From contig NC_065876.1 in assembly GCF_933775445.1 (NCBI RefSeq), forward strand, positions 21,700,001 through 21,764,000: a stretch of DNA of 64,000 nucleotides. The letters are read 5' to 3'. A program made the position numbers and the translations under genes. This document shows positions 45,968 through 57,298 of the stretch, one piece after another (the stretch's first letter is position 1; each line of letters starts with the position of its first letter). The notes under the pieces are model-generated. The model saw nothing but the letters and a program-made list of their open reading frames with translations, had not been told where the DNA came from and did not search any database. Source of the DNA: Argentina anserina (Eukaryota; Streptophyta; Magnoliopsida; Rosales; Rosaceae).

Positions 45968-46547
45968 GAATTCATGACCTCAGACCTCTAGATGTTGGGG
46001 GTGCCACAAGAGGATCAGCGAACTGTCCTTGACAAACTATACGAGGCAATTGGATCAGCATTATTGATCTTTGTTTCACTCTCTTTGTTCTTGATGTTGG
46101 CTTCATCATCTGGACTAGACCTGGTAACAATTTCAAGTGATCATGCAGATTCCTTCCTCTCAAAGCTTGTTATATGCACAGACTGTGTCATCATCTTTAT
46201 GTCTTTGCTTTTACCCCACAACACGGTATATAAACCACCTACTATTAACAATGATCCTAGCATGCTATATTGAACAAATCAAAATGTTAAAAAGAGTTGA
46301 AGTTAGTTAGATAAAATAGAATGGAGAAAAAGGTCGAAGTACGTATGTGATATAGTTCTACCTTCCAAGGTGCAACTTCTCATCTAATAGCAAAGAGCCA
46401 ACAAAGGCAACGATCACAAGCACTAGAGGGTTGAAAACATATACAAATAACGGGCCTTTCATGCAAAAACACAATGCTAAAATCGTCAAACTTATTCCAG
46501 TAGCCACAATCCCCTAAAATGCATGTACAGGTTAATTATAAAGTTAG

Positions 46548-46732
46548 TGATGCAGGATGAAATAATTGTGTATTATTGAATGATATGGTGGCCTATATAT
46601 ATGCATTTACAAAACCACAATCCCGTAGGATTCGGAGTCCTACTCTATTACGGAGATGCTAATCTATCTCCTAATGGGAAACCTATTAGGCTAAGACACA
46701 CATAAGGGTAGAATAGTAATTCTCCCGGAATA
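46548..46732 (-). repeat. 3' LTR of Copia element A
   Basis: 185 bp; ends GGAATA where the partner has GAACA. A purine tract AAGGGGGAG (minus strand) abuts it at 46,733-46,741. Confidence 0.9.
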
Positions 46733-46917
46733 CTCCCCCTTGTGTCGCATGCCTAGGTTGCATGGCGCACAACGTTGCCTCGGTAAAAACCTTGTCAAGC
46801 AAAACAAAAACCTCTTGGGTAAAACAAAAGCTTGATCGAAGGGAAAAAGAGCACAACGCACCAACTACTTAAGGATCTTAACATGTGATGTAGACTCCTC
46901 CTGAAGTCTACCAAACT

Positions 46918-48339
46918 CTAGTGTTCTGATAAACGGCGCATGCCAATGCTCTTCACATGTTTCACAAAAGTAGATTTAGGCAAAGACTTGGTGAACAAAT
47001 CCGCAACATTGGATTCTGAACTAACTTGATTGATCTGAACATTCAAGAACTTCTGTTGTTGACCGTTGTAGAAGAACTTAGGCGAAATATGCTTGGTGTT
47101 GTCTCCCTTGATGAAACCTAACTTTGTCTGCTCTATGCAAGCAGCATCCGCAACATTGGATTCTGAACTAACTTGATTGATCTGAACATTCAAGAACTTC
47201 TGTTGTTGACCGTTGTAGAAGAACTTAGGCGAAATATGCTTGGTGTTGTCTCCCTTGATGAAACCTAACTTTGTCTGCTCTATGCAAGCAGCATTATCTT
47301 CATAAATGCACGTAGGTTGATCAGTTGTAGAGACTAATCCACAACAATCACGAATATGGCGAACAAGTGATCGTAGCCAAACACATTCTTTAACTGCTTC
47401 ATGGAGAGCGATGATCTCCGCGTGATTCGAAGAAGTAGCAACAAGAGTTTGCTTAGTGGATCTCCAAGATATCGCCGTATTCCCAATGGTAAACACATAA
47501 CCGGTTTGAGAACGAGCCTTGTGAGGGTCAAAGAGGTACCCTACGTCGGCATAACCAACTAACAAGTTGTTTGGAGTCTTTGCATCGGGGGAAAGAGCTG
47601 CATGGGACCGGTTGCTGCTCTCGGCACCGTGCACGGTCTCCACGCCATGGCGGCCGGCGTCGTCGCTGCGGCGTACAGCGGCAAGACCGGGGTCGGCGAT
47701 GGCGGTGGTGTGGGGAGATACCGTGGCGGTGTTCTCTCTGCAATAGGAGTAAAACAATCCCATGTCAAGCGAACCTTTCAAGTATCGAAACAAATGCTTG
47801 ATTCCATTCCAATGCCGTAGCGTAGGCACGGAGCTAAATCTAGCTAATAAGTTCACTCCGAAAGATATGTCCGGTCTAGTGCACTGAGCAAGATACAATA
47901 GTGCCCCAATTGCACTAAGGTATGGAACTTCAAGACCAAGAACTTCTTCATCATCCTCTTTAGGACGGAAGAGATCCTTCTTGATATCTAGACTTCGGAC
48001 GACCATGGGAGTAGACAATGGACTACATAGATCCATATTGAAACGTCGAAGCATCTTCTGTATGTAATTTGACTGAAGCACTAAGATGCCGTCGGCCCTG
48101 TGCACAAGCTCAAGGCCGAGACAGAATTTCGTCCTCCCTAGGTCTTTCATCTCAAATTCCGACTTCAAATAAGACACGGTCTCTTCAATCTCATCAAGAG
48201 TACCGATTATGTTCATGTCATCAATGTAGACCGCAACGATGACGAATCCGGAATTTGTCTTTCGTATGAACACGCATGGGCATACTTCATCATTCTTGTA
48301 ACCCTTTCTCACCAAGTATTGATGCAACCGATTGTACAC
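46918..48339 (-). pseudogene. Copia A reverse transcriptase C-terminal part and RNase H
   Basis: 473-codon frame: VAVYIDDMNIIGTLDEI (YIDD active site), MKDLGRTKFCLGLELVHR, LYLAQCTRPDISF, HWNGIKHLFRYLKGSLDMG, then RNase H (ARSQTGYVFTIGNTAISW, SSNHAEIIALHEAVKEC, YEDNAACIEQTKLGFIKG). A GC-rich insert of about 60 residues lies between the two domains (YCRENTATVS to SPDAKTPNN). A one-base loss near 48,337 separates it from the preceding frame. It contains a 49-residue tandem duplication. Confidence 0.9.
47001..47294. repeat. 147-bp tandem duplication in Copia A RNase H
   Basis: 47,001-47,147 is repeated directly at 47,148-47,294, starting CCGCAACATTGG. In frame (49 codons), duplicating ACIEQTKLGFIKGDNTKHIS and what follows. 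Element B has one copy. Confidence 0.92.
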
Positions 48340-50270
48340 ATTCTTCCGGATTGCTTTAACCCGTACAATGAACGACGTAATCTGACTGCATGAGCACTCC
48401 GTGGTCTGGAGGCACTTGATGGAGGTAAAGGTAGTCCCTCTGGAGCTTTCATGTATATCTCTGCGTCAAGATCCCCATAGAGATAAGCTGTAACCACATC
48501 CATAAGCTGCATATTTAGTCTTTCGGACACTACCAGACTAATAAGGTAGCGGAAGGTAATGATGTCCATAACAGGAGAATAAGTCTCTTCATAGTCAATA
48601 CCAGGTCGTTGTGAGAATCCTTGCACCATGAGTCTTGCCTTATAGCATACGATCTCGTTCATCTTATTACGCTTACGAACGAAGACCCATTTATGTCCAA
48701 CAGTTTTGACATCTCTTGGAGTCAATTCAACCTTTCCGAAGACTTCTCTCTTCGCTAATGAGTCAAGTTCTACCTGGATTGCTTCCTTCCACTTCGGCCA
48801 ATCTGCTCTGCGTTCGCATTCAGCTACAGAGCGAGGGTCAACGTCGTCTTCAGATATGATCTCATGTGCGACGGAATAAGCGAAAACGTCATCAATGCAT
48901 GTAGTGGCTCGGTTTCGGACCGACTGCTCACTTGTGTAGTTCACTGAGATTTCGTTGTTCTCTGGCATCAAACAAGGTTCCATAGCATCCCACGGTAACA
49001 CTTGAGTTGATTCATGGACATAGCTATAATCAGAGACAACTTCATACGATGGTGATTCATCGTTGATGACGCGTTGTGCCTTAGTCGTTCGCTTCTTTCT
49101 AAGTTTTGAATCCCTAGAGTTTATCGGTCTCCCCCTTTTCCTTTGAGGAGCCGAGGCCGAAGCTGCTCCATGCCGGGTCATCTCGGCATCGTCGCCACAA
49201 GGGGCGCCGGCAACACCACGGTGTACGGTGGTGCCGCCGCCGGCCTCCGTCCCACTGTCAGGGGCGGTGCCAACGTTGCTAGGTCCAGGAGCTTGTCTTC
49301 CATTCCCGTATTTCGGGACATCCAACCGTGCCGGTACGTTCACAGCGGGTATGTTTGATCTCGTCACGTTAGCAATATCTACAAAGCCGTCGGGCATCGA
49401 ATCCGCGACTTTCTGGAGGTCGATAATGTGTTGCACTTCTAACTCACTTTGTGCAGTGCGGGGATCATAATGAGACATAGTGGGGACACACCACGTCAAT
49501 TCCTGACGTTCATTTGGAATGATAACATTCCCATCCCCCCCTAACGACGGGAAGCATGTCCCATCAAAGTGACAATCTGCAAATCTTGCAGTAAAGAGAT
49601 CTCCGGTGGTTGGTTCTAAGTAGCGGACAATCGTTGGGGAATTATAGCCAACATAGATACCTAATCGTCTTTGGTACGCACTAAACGCTTGGTTAGCCGC
49701 GGGTCGGAAACGAATAAGTGTCGCTGCATGCAACACTGCATATCCCCACGCAGAGACCGGCAGGTTAGTACCCATAACCATTGCCCGAGCAACAAGCTGA
49801 ATACGCTTGATGCTAGCCTCTGCTAGACCGTTCTGTGAATGAACATGAGGAACGGGATGTTCAACTTCGATCCCAATAGACATGCAGTAATAATCAAAAG
49901 TTTTAGTGCTGAATTCTCCAGCATTATCCAAACGAATGGATTTGATAGGATAATCGGGGTGGTGAGCCCGAAGTTTGATGATCTCAGCTAATAACTTAGC
50001 AAATGCAGCATTCCTTGTGGATAACAAAGCGACGAGTGACCAACGCGTCGATGCATCAACCAATACCATAAAATATCGAAAAGGTCCGCATTCTGGTTGA
50101 ATAGGTCCACAAATGTCACCTTGGATACATTGTAAGAATAGAATGTTCTCGGTCGAAGCCTTAGCAAAAGAATGATTTCCTTGAAATTTAGCAAGAGAAC
50201 AAGCTTTGCAAAACGAGCGATGGGCATTAGAAATTGCCATGGAGGCATTTGAAAGCACGGGAGGCATCAC
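48309..50270 (-). pseudogene. Copia A integrase and reverse transcriptase N-terminal part
   Basis: 653 codons: CKACSLAKFQGNHSF, GDICGPIQPECGPFRYFM, IRLDNAGEFSTKTFDYYC, HSQNGLAEASIKRIQ (integrase core), then SYGVE-type linker with a basic APQRKRGRPINSRDSKLRKK stretch that looks like a nuclear localisation signal. Reverse transcriptase follows: GHKWVFVRKRNKMNEI, YKARLMVQGFSQRPGIDYEE, DVVTAYLYGDLDAEIYM, RRSLYGLKQSGRM. It lacks the integrase N-terminus and 34 residues present in element B. Confidence 0.88.
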
Positions 50271-50632
50271 AAGCTCCTGTGAAGGGCAAAACGACGTCGT
50301 TTTCGACGTTCTGAGGTTCGTTTTCTGAATTTTTAATTTCCAAATTCACAATGTAGTGCTATTGGGGTCCCATGTAACCTAAAAGCGTCCAATTTAAAAA
50401 CCACATGAGTTGCACACGTTGATCATCATGCTAAGTGTAAGGTAAATAAAATTCTCAAAGAGATCGTCTTGTAAGCAAGAAAATGAGAAATTTTATTGAA
50501 TGCCAATCTTTAATACATCACACATGAACTTCTAATTCTAAAATCAAAAGACTATTACAAAGTCAATGAAAATAACAATGGCGGTCGGCCATAATAATAC
50601 TTGAAATCATAAAGCTAAAGAAGCTAAAACGA

Positions 50633-51732
50633 CTAATCAAAGTCGGGAGTATCCATGGTAGCGGCCCAAGGCCTAGCCTTAGAAGCAAGGGGCTCAGGCT
50701 TCATGGAGATATGGTGAGTCTCGATCTCATGGTCCTCATCCACATGATTCGATTCGGGTTGTAGAAACTTCTTGTAGGCGGAGTAAGCCTTGATCATCTC
50801 TTTGCTAGCACGACAATCGCGATTAAAGTGCTTGAAGGAGCCACATTTGAAGCATGGCGACTTGCCATTACCGGAAGTGGAGGCATTAGGAGGCGCACGG
50901 CCTCCTTGGAGTTTGGGACGGGGACGGCCTCCCCCAGAGGGTGCGGCGCCGCCACCATCACGGTCCAAGTATTGGACCGAGGCCGAGACCGGCCTTGTTG
51001 CCTCCCACCACGAGAGTTGTTGTTTTGGTGCTGATATGGAGCGTTCCTTGATTGATTCTTTTGCTTATGAGCTTTCCCATAGTTAGACTGTGGCGTAGAA
51101 ATTGTTTTAGTGCCAACAGGTCTATTGTTGTTGTTGAGGAGGATCTCAGAATGTCTCTCCTTCTTAGCCAAGAGTGCCATTAAGTCGGCAAAAGACCGGA
51201 TCTTCCCTTCCTCTACATGAGTGCGGTACGTATGAGCTTGAACCTCATAGTTGATTGGAAACGTGTCCAATGTCTTATTGAGAAGATCGAGGTCGGTCTT
51301 GATGACACCAACGGTGCCAAGATCGGATTGCAAGCATAGCATATCCTGATTGAAATCATTCACTCTCTTATAGTCCAATAGACGGATGTTATCCCATCTA
51401 ACAGTCAATTCAGGAAGAAGCTTATCATGAATGTTGTTGTACCACAAGCGTAGTTTGTCCCATAATTCTTTAGGATCTTTTACGTTCAAGTATTGCCTCT
51501 TGAGAGTTGCATGGATGTGACGTCTCATAAAGATGAGAGTCTGAGTCTTAGCCATGGGTGGAAAATCAGCAGGAGGGTCGGCAAACATGCCTTCGATCTC
51601 TCGGCTCTCGAAAGCGAGCTCCATGTCAGAAACCCAACGGTGGTATTCCTTTCCTTCTAGATCAAGAAGGCCAAATTCCGGTCGAGATGGCGATGACATG
51701 TACAAAACGAATACGGAATCGATTAGATTCAA
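50633..51732 (-). pseudogene. Copia A gag
   Basis: SSPSRPEFGLLDLEGKEYHR, ADPPADFPPMAKTQTLIFMR, NVKDPKELWDKLRLWYNN, LDYKRVNDFNQDMLCLQSD, then an NNNRPVGTK and RGGRQQGRSRPRSN basic stretch. A one-base loss near 50,966 (CGG for CGGG in element B) throws the zinc knuckle CFKCGSFKHFNRDC into another frame, which continues to DTPDFD at 50,633. Confidence 0.9.
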
Positions 51733-52219
51733 GTATAATAGGCATTAGAAGGGGTGACGTATTTGGTCACAAGAAAAATCGATGCAAGCAGCGATACTCA
51801 TGATCGCACCCAAACCAGCGGTGCACTCAGGCGACCACACGAAAATCGATTAACTTCCCTTTTAAACAATCGTGACTCCTCCAGGACCGTCACACAGAAA
51901 ACATCGACCAAGAGGGGAAACCCATCCCTCTATAGTCTCATCGGCGTTATAAGAAAGGCCGGAATTAAGACAAGAAGAAGGCTAATAGTGCCCGATATAA
52001 TATATCTATACGTTCAAAAGCGGGAACGTTTATGAAAAATTTACCTTTGAAGGTTTGTAGTATACGGGAGTAGCTTCTCTTGAGCGAAGTCCTTGCTTGT
52101 GAATTTCGCGTTTCTTGCGTGAATATGCGGGATGAGCAATTTTGAATGTTTTGATGCGGGGACTTGCGGGGCAAAAAGATGTTTTTGCGGAGCGAATGCG
52201 GAGGAGATCCTGCGGGGTG

Positions 52220-52385
52220 GCGGGGCTACAGGTGTCGCGAGCGGGGCTGCAGGGGTCGCGAGCGGGGCTGTAGGAGTCGCGAGCGGGGCTGCAGGGGTCG
52301 CGAGCGGGGCTGCAGGGGTCGCGAGCGGGGCTGCAAGGGTCGCGAGCGGGGCTGAAGGGTCGCGAGCGGGGCTGAAGGGTCGCGA
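52220..52385. repeat. 21-bp minisatellite in the Copia A leader
   Basis: Eight near-identical units of GCGGGGCTGCAGGGGTCGCG plus A (six of 21 bp, two of 20 bp) between the 5' LTR and gag. Element B has GC-rich sequence here but not this array, so the leader is hypervariable. Confidence 0.92.
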
Positions 52386-52643
52386 GCGGGGCTGCGTGCG
52401 TGCAGGGGCTGCGATGCTGTAGGGAAGGCTGCGTACAGAGCTGCAGGGGGGCTGCAAGGCTGGCTGCAGGGGCTGTGTGCGTGGCTGGGAGCAGGGACTG
52501 CGATGCGGCGGCGAGCAGGAGGCACGCCGGCAAGGAGATGCCGGAGGCCGGAATCGACGGCGGCCGGCGGAGGAAGAGAAGAGGAAAAAAAATTCTAGGG
52601 CTCTAAAAAAAATCAGGGTTTTTAGGGCAACGTGCTGATAACG

Positions 52644-52828
52644 TGATGCAAGATGAAATAATTGTGTATTATTGAATGATATGGTGGCCTATATATATGC
52701 ATTTACAAAACCACAATCCCGTAGGATTCGGAGTCCTAATCTATTACGGAGATGCTAATCTATCTCCTAATGGGAAACCTATTAGGCTAAGACACACACA
52801 AGGGTAGAATAGTAATTCTCCCAGAACA
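52644..52828 (-). repeat. 5' LTR of Copia element A
   Basis: 185 bp, TGATGCAAGATG to CCCAGAACA. The adjoining internal sequence on the minus strand is CGTTATCAGCACGTTGCCC, not the usual TGGTATCAGAGC. Confidence 0.9.
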
Positions 52829-53596
52829 GTTAGCACATTATAATCTCCTTCGAAAATACAACATATATAGAAAATAAAATAAAAAGAAGATTAGCTATAG
52901 ACAAGTACCATGTATGCAACCACGAGAAGTCTAATATTCCAACGTAATCTCCATTGGCTCCAATCCCTCTCCCTGCAAAGTGCATAACCAACTGATTGTA
53001 TCGATCCCATAAGTGACATTAGAGCTGTGCTTGAATAATAGCAAGGGTATTCAAAAACATGAACAATGATCTATGGAGTAATTAAGTGATTTCAATGACA
53101 GCTAGAAATAATCTAAAAATAATTCAGTAGCTAGAGACCGTCGTCATGTGTAACCACGTACTTTGATAGATAGATTTGAGTCATTTGATAAACCTGAACT
53201 CTAATTGAACGTGAATACGTGATAGATAAATCATCACCGGAATAATCAACCAGATTGCGTAGCCTAAAGAGCTACCGATAGCCAGAAGACAACCTAATAT
53301 ACGATCTTGGAATTATGTCTTACTGTTATGTTCTGCCACATGGTGGCCAGCTTGCTCACTTCTAAGCAATAGGCCAAGATGGGAGGACCATAAATTGATT
53401 TCCACACCGTTGTAAAAGGTCACAACAATAAGATTAAATGACATAGGGACCGACGAAGGCTGACGAAGATAAGCATTGCTCCTCCTAAACCCAACATGTT
53501 CCCAACACCTTTGCCTTCCCGCCTGCGCTCCCTAAGTTCAATCTCTCCAACCTAAGCATGCATATATGCATTGTCCAAATTAATTTACTTTAATTC

Positions 53597-55534
53597 CACT
53601 ACAAAAAAAGGGACCAATAGCTACGTCTTGGGCACAATTTCTATCGGATTCGTGGGATGTAGTTCTATTCTCCCCTGTAGAAACACTGCCCCCACCATAA
53701 TGATGTTTATATTGCCACATTTACTACAAAAGCGTGGGTATGTTATATACAATATTAATTTCTAAGTTTAAAGTGGGGTAATTCTTCCGACATCAACAAA
53801 ATATAATTACATAATTTATAAATTTTATCTTAAATAATTTAAATTTCTTACAAATCGTGAAGATTTGTGAGTAGCTTAAATACTATCTATTAAATTGAAC
53901 TCAATATATTATAGGTCAAGTTTATTTAACGCTCGCTCAGTTCTGTTTAAACTGAACTCAAATATATTATACTAACCTAAAAATGGCTCTCTCTCTCTCT
54001 CATAATCGAGCGCCCTTCTTACTTGTGAAATTGTGAGTTCCTCAGATTCCTTCTCTTTTTCTATTAGGCCATTTTTTTCTGAAAAAGTTCCTAGTTTTTG
54101 ATCTATCGTTAAAATTTAAATCAAAATTTGGTTCGACGGAGAGTGGTGAGAAATGAGCTTCTTCAGACGAGAAAGAATTTGATATTCGACAGAGAACTAA
54201 AGAAATTGAGGCGCTTATTAGCTCACTTGGTCTTACTTTTTGGTGAGTGTTGGGATAATATGATCAATAAGAACTGTGTTAGTTGTTGTAATGCAAATTG
54301 GAACTGGGTTTTGTTTGCATAAGTAGGAGTTCTTATTTACGTAGTTTGCATCTATATAATCGCATCAAAGGGCTACTTCTTAGTTACTATTTCCATATGA
54401 ATGTGGTTATATAATGATGAACATAGAGTTGCGTTGATGTGCTTCGAGTAAGGAACTATTGACCACTGCAATCATGTTGGCGGATATATAGAAAAATGGG
54501 TCCAATTGGTAGGCACTGTAAATTTGATTATATGAATCCATATTCTACCGAAGAGGAATATGAACTATCAACTTTCATTTTTGTTGTTAAAATTGGAGGA
54601 CACCAAATATGATTGCAATTAGTTGGTATTTAGTTTCCTTGTTTGAAATTTTGTATTTCTTCATTTCATATATATCCTCAGCTGCTACATTGGGAAAAGA
54701 CATGTACCACATATTTGTTTAGACTGTTGCAATAAAGCAAGAACTTGTTTTCAACGTTGATTTTTGATCATATCAATCAAACACTGATTACATGTTATAT
54801 AGTTATCAAAACTCATAGATGCTAGCACATAACTCTCAGTTTATTAGTTCTATCTGGGGAAAGCCTTAATTGTTTTGGTTATATGCTTCTCATACTTGCA
54901 TAGTTTGTTTAAATTACGTCATCATACATATGTTATCATCAGATTTTGTGTTGATAGTATAACATGCTAATCCTCTATCTAAATACACAGCCACTACTTT
55001 GACAAGCTGGCATCTTTTGGTCACAGTTTGCGCTCTTCACGTAGCATTATGGATGAAAATTTGAGCACATGCCTTTTGATGCTAGGTATGTGATGAGAAA
55101 AATGGAATTTTAAATGGAACCTCTTTTGAACTTTTGAATCTCAGCTTGGGTTTTCAATTCAGTTGGTTTTTACCAGGTAAGTATATAATATTTTTTCATG
55201 CCTCACTCAACTTATTCTCAATGTGATCCTTTTTACCTTTTTACCAAATGATATTAGTATTGCATGGTTTATTTTTGCTTCTAACTCTTACTTTTTTTAT
55301 GTTAGATGACATAAATGGCAAGCATTCCTTACTGTCTTTTTGGAGACCCTTTCCTTTAAGAAGAAATTCAGTACGTACTTTTAGACTCTATTGCTTAGTG
55401 TGTGAAATTTGATGAGCAGAGGTAAGTAGTATATGACTCTAGTTTCATTTGGATTTTTAAAATGACAAAGTACTTTCTCTCATTTGCTAAATGCCTGAAT
55501 GTGTAGTTGTCTTTTTTTTTTGTTAGGTGAGAAC
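53597..55534. mobile_element. CACTA-type terminus followed by unassigned DNA
   Basis: CACTACAAAAAAAGGGACC at 53,597 has the form of a plant CACTA (En/Spm) end, with short GC-containing words after it (TAGCTACGTCTTGGGC). WAT1 homology stops exactly here. The opposite end (...TAGTG) was not found, so the extent is unknown. No transposase frame. The rest of the interval has no recognisable gene. Confidence 0.4.
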
Positions 55535-56055
55535 TAGGCTGCATGGAATCGGGTACGGGTACGTGGAAGCGAAACGTTTGGAAACGCGGAAGCGTGTTTT
55601 TCAAAATTTTTAGGAAGCGGGTACGTTTTGGAAACGTCGAAATAAAAAAAATATATATATATTATACAAAAAATAAATATAATAACAAATTTTTAGTTTA
55701 AATAACTCAAAATCTCAAATAACTTAAATAACTTGGTGTTCAACAGTCGGAATAATAAAACTATAATGAGAGATCTAGGTATCAACGAGAGAGAATGAGG
55801 GTCGGTGACTCGGTGGGAGGTCAAAAATATGTCGAAATAAGTCATTTGACTCGACGAAGGTAAATCTAGCCCTTCATTTAAAAAAAACATAAAAAAACCT
55901 TTATTTTTTAGGAAACTCGGGTTTCCAAAACACATTTTTCTGGAAACACGTTTCCGGGCGTTTCCGAGCGTTTCCGGACTTTTCCGTCGCGTTTCCGGAG
56001 TGATTCCGCTTCGGAAGCGGGAAACGTGGGTGATAGGACGTTTCCGTGCTTCCTA
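55535..56055. mobile_element. hAT-like MITE
   Basis: Left end TAGGCTGCATGGAATCG and inverted right end TAGGAAGCACGGAAACG form imperfect terminal inverted repeats. Inside, the words GAAACG/CGTTTCC occur about ten times near the two ends, like subterminal transposase-binding repeats of hAT elements. Flanks share TGAGAA (GTGAGAAC left, GATGAGAATC right), suggesting a decayed 8-bp duplication. AT-rich centre, no coding capacity. Confidence 0.65.
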
Positions 56056-56926
56056 GGATGAGAATCATGGCAAAGAGAAACTCTTATGAACCTTTTAGTG
56101 CTTTTATGTGCTCCATACTGCCGTGAGAAACTGTAAGTGTTAGTTATTGTCACTTTGAAAGTAAAATAGTTTTAGTATTTCTATTGTATTAATTGCTTGT
56201 TAATGTTAATATTAATGAGTGAATATATATGACAAAATGGAGAGTAATTATGTAATCCTCTTGTATAGTAGTTGTATGTGTATATCTGTTCATGCAAAGA
56301 AAATTGTATATATGTTATGGTGAAATTGATTGTATTTGATTATTACTTATTTTATCATACACTAGTACTGTTGATATTTATGTATGCAGAGCTATTATGA
56401 GACCTGTCGCCAAAGTACTTTGTAGATTAACTTGACAAGAATTGCTTTGCATGTATTACAGTATTAGATTATCGACTTCATTCCTTAAATATAAAATTTG
56501 AAATTATTGATCTTGAATAACTTATTTTCAACTGTTATAATGCCAGGTGGGTTGTGTACTAGTCTACTAGACTATTATTTTGGTCCCAAATTCTACACAG
56601 TTAGAACCATATGTATCACAAAGAAGGATGTTGTATTGATAAGTGTTTGAGGTAGTATTTTGTGACTTACAAATTTCTTTTACCATGTAAGGTGTAGACT
56701 TGCACTTGGGGCTAAGAATTAGATGTGTGGAGGCACAATGATATTGGCAAAGGTAGAAGAAGAAAACTCATGTAGTTGGTGCTTCCATTAATATTAGAGA
56801 AGTTCTCAGTTAATATATGTAATTGCCAATTGTCAAATGGGTTGTATGTAGAGATTGTACAGTATTACTCGTTCACAGCTCAATTACAGTACCAATTACC
56901 AAATATCAAATCAATAAATATATATT
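56056..56926. other. AT-rich spacer, nothing recognised
   Basis: About 870 bp of AT-rich DNA with no repeat border, RNA gene or coding frame that I can support. Confidence 0.5.
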
Positions 56927-57111
56927 TGATGCAGGATGAAATAATTGTGTATTATTGAATGATATGGTGGCCTATATATAGGCATTTACAAAACCACAAT
57001 CCCGTAGGATTCGGAGTCCTAATCTATTACGGAGATGCTAATCTATCTCCTAACAGGAAACCTATTAGGCTAAAACACACATAAGGGTAGAATAGTAATT
57101 CTCCTGGAACA
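56927..57111 (-). repeat. 3' LTR of Copia element B
   Basis: 185 bp, matching both LTRs of element A with few differences. Confidence 0.92.
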
Positions 57112-57298
57112 CTCCCCCTTGTGTCGCATGCCTAGATTGCATGGTGCACATATCGTTGCCTCGGTAAAAACCTTGTCAAGCAAAACAAAAACCTCTTGGG
57201 TAAAACAAAAGCTTGATCGAAGGGAAAAAGAGCACAACGCACCAACTACTTAAGGATCTTAACATGTGATGTAGACTCCCCCTGAAGTCTACCAAACT

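Larger units (their letters stand above)
46548..52828 (-). mobile_element. Copia element A, in an intron of WAT1-like copy 2
   Basis: 185-bp LTRs at 46,548-46,732 and 52,644-52,828 (TGATGCA...), flanked by GTTAG at 46,543-46,547 and 52,829-52,833. WAT1 copy 1 has the uninterrupted equivalent (AAAGTTA). Gag, integrase, reverse transcriptase and RNase H on the minus strand in Copia order. It is closely similar to element B (56,927 onward), against which it lacks about 1.33 kb (protease and integrase N-terminus, junction near 50,285) and about 102 bp (in frame, near 49,670). It cannot be autonomous. Confidence 0.93.
45968..53590 (-). pseudogene. WAT1-related transporter, copy 2, interrupted
   Basis: Minus strand: exon 4 at 53,238-53,551, exon 5 remnant at 52,909 to about 53,050 (its start, encoding KMGEKYHCY in copy 1, is deleted), exon 6 at 46,362-46,513, exon 7 at 46,141-46,264 (MLGSLLIVGGLYTVLWGKSK). 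Exon 7 keeps the ATAG acceptor and the TTA codon that copy 1 has lost, but reaches a TGA (46,141-46,143) where copy 1 has GGA. Exon 4 has an insertion of about 45 bp near 53,425-53,475. Copia element A (46,548-52,828) sits in the intron between exons 5 and 6. Exons 1-3 are missing; homology ends where a CACTA terminus starts (53,597). Same orientation as copy 1, so a tandem or segmental duplicate. Confidence 0.85.

Noticed and set aside
47528..47820. Overlapping frames on both strands in the GC-rich part of Copia A (and 57,762-58,035 in B)
   Set aside because: Shadows of the pol frame in a GC-rich insert.
52030..52606. Repeat array resembling a CRISPR or a collagen/Pro-Ala repeat protein
   Set aside because: Units are contiguous without spacers, so not CRISPR. 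Long frames on both strands come from the 21-bp repeat, and the array lies in a Copia leader.
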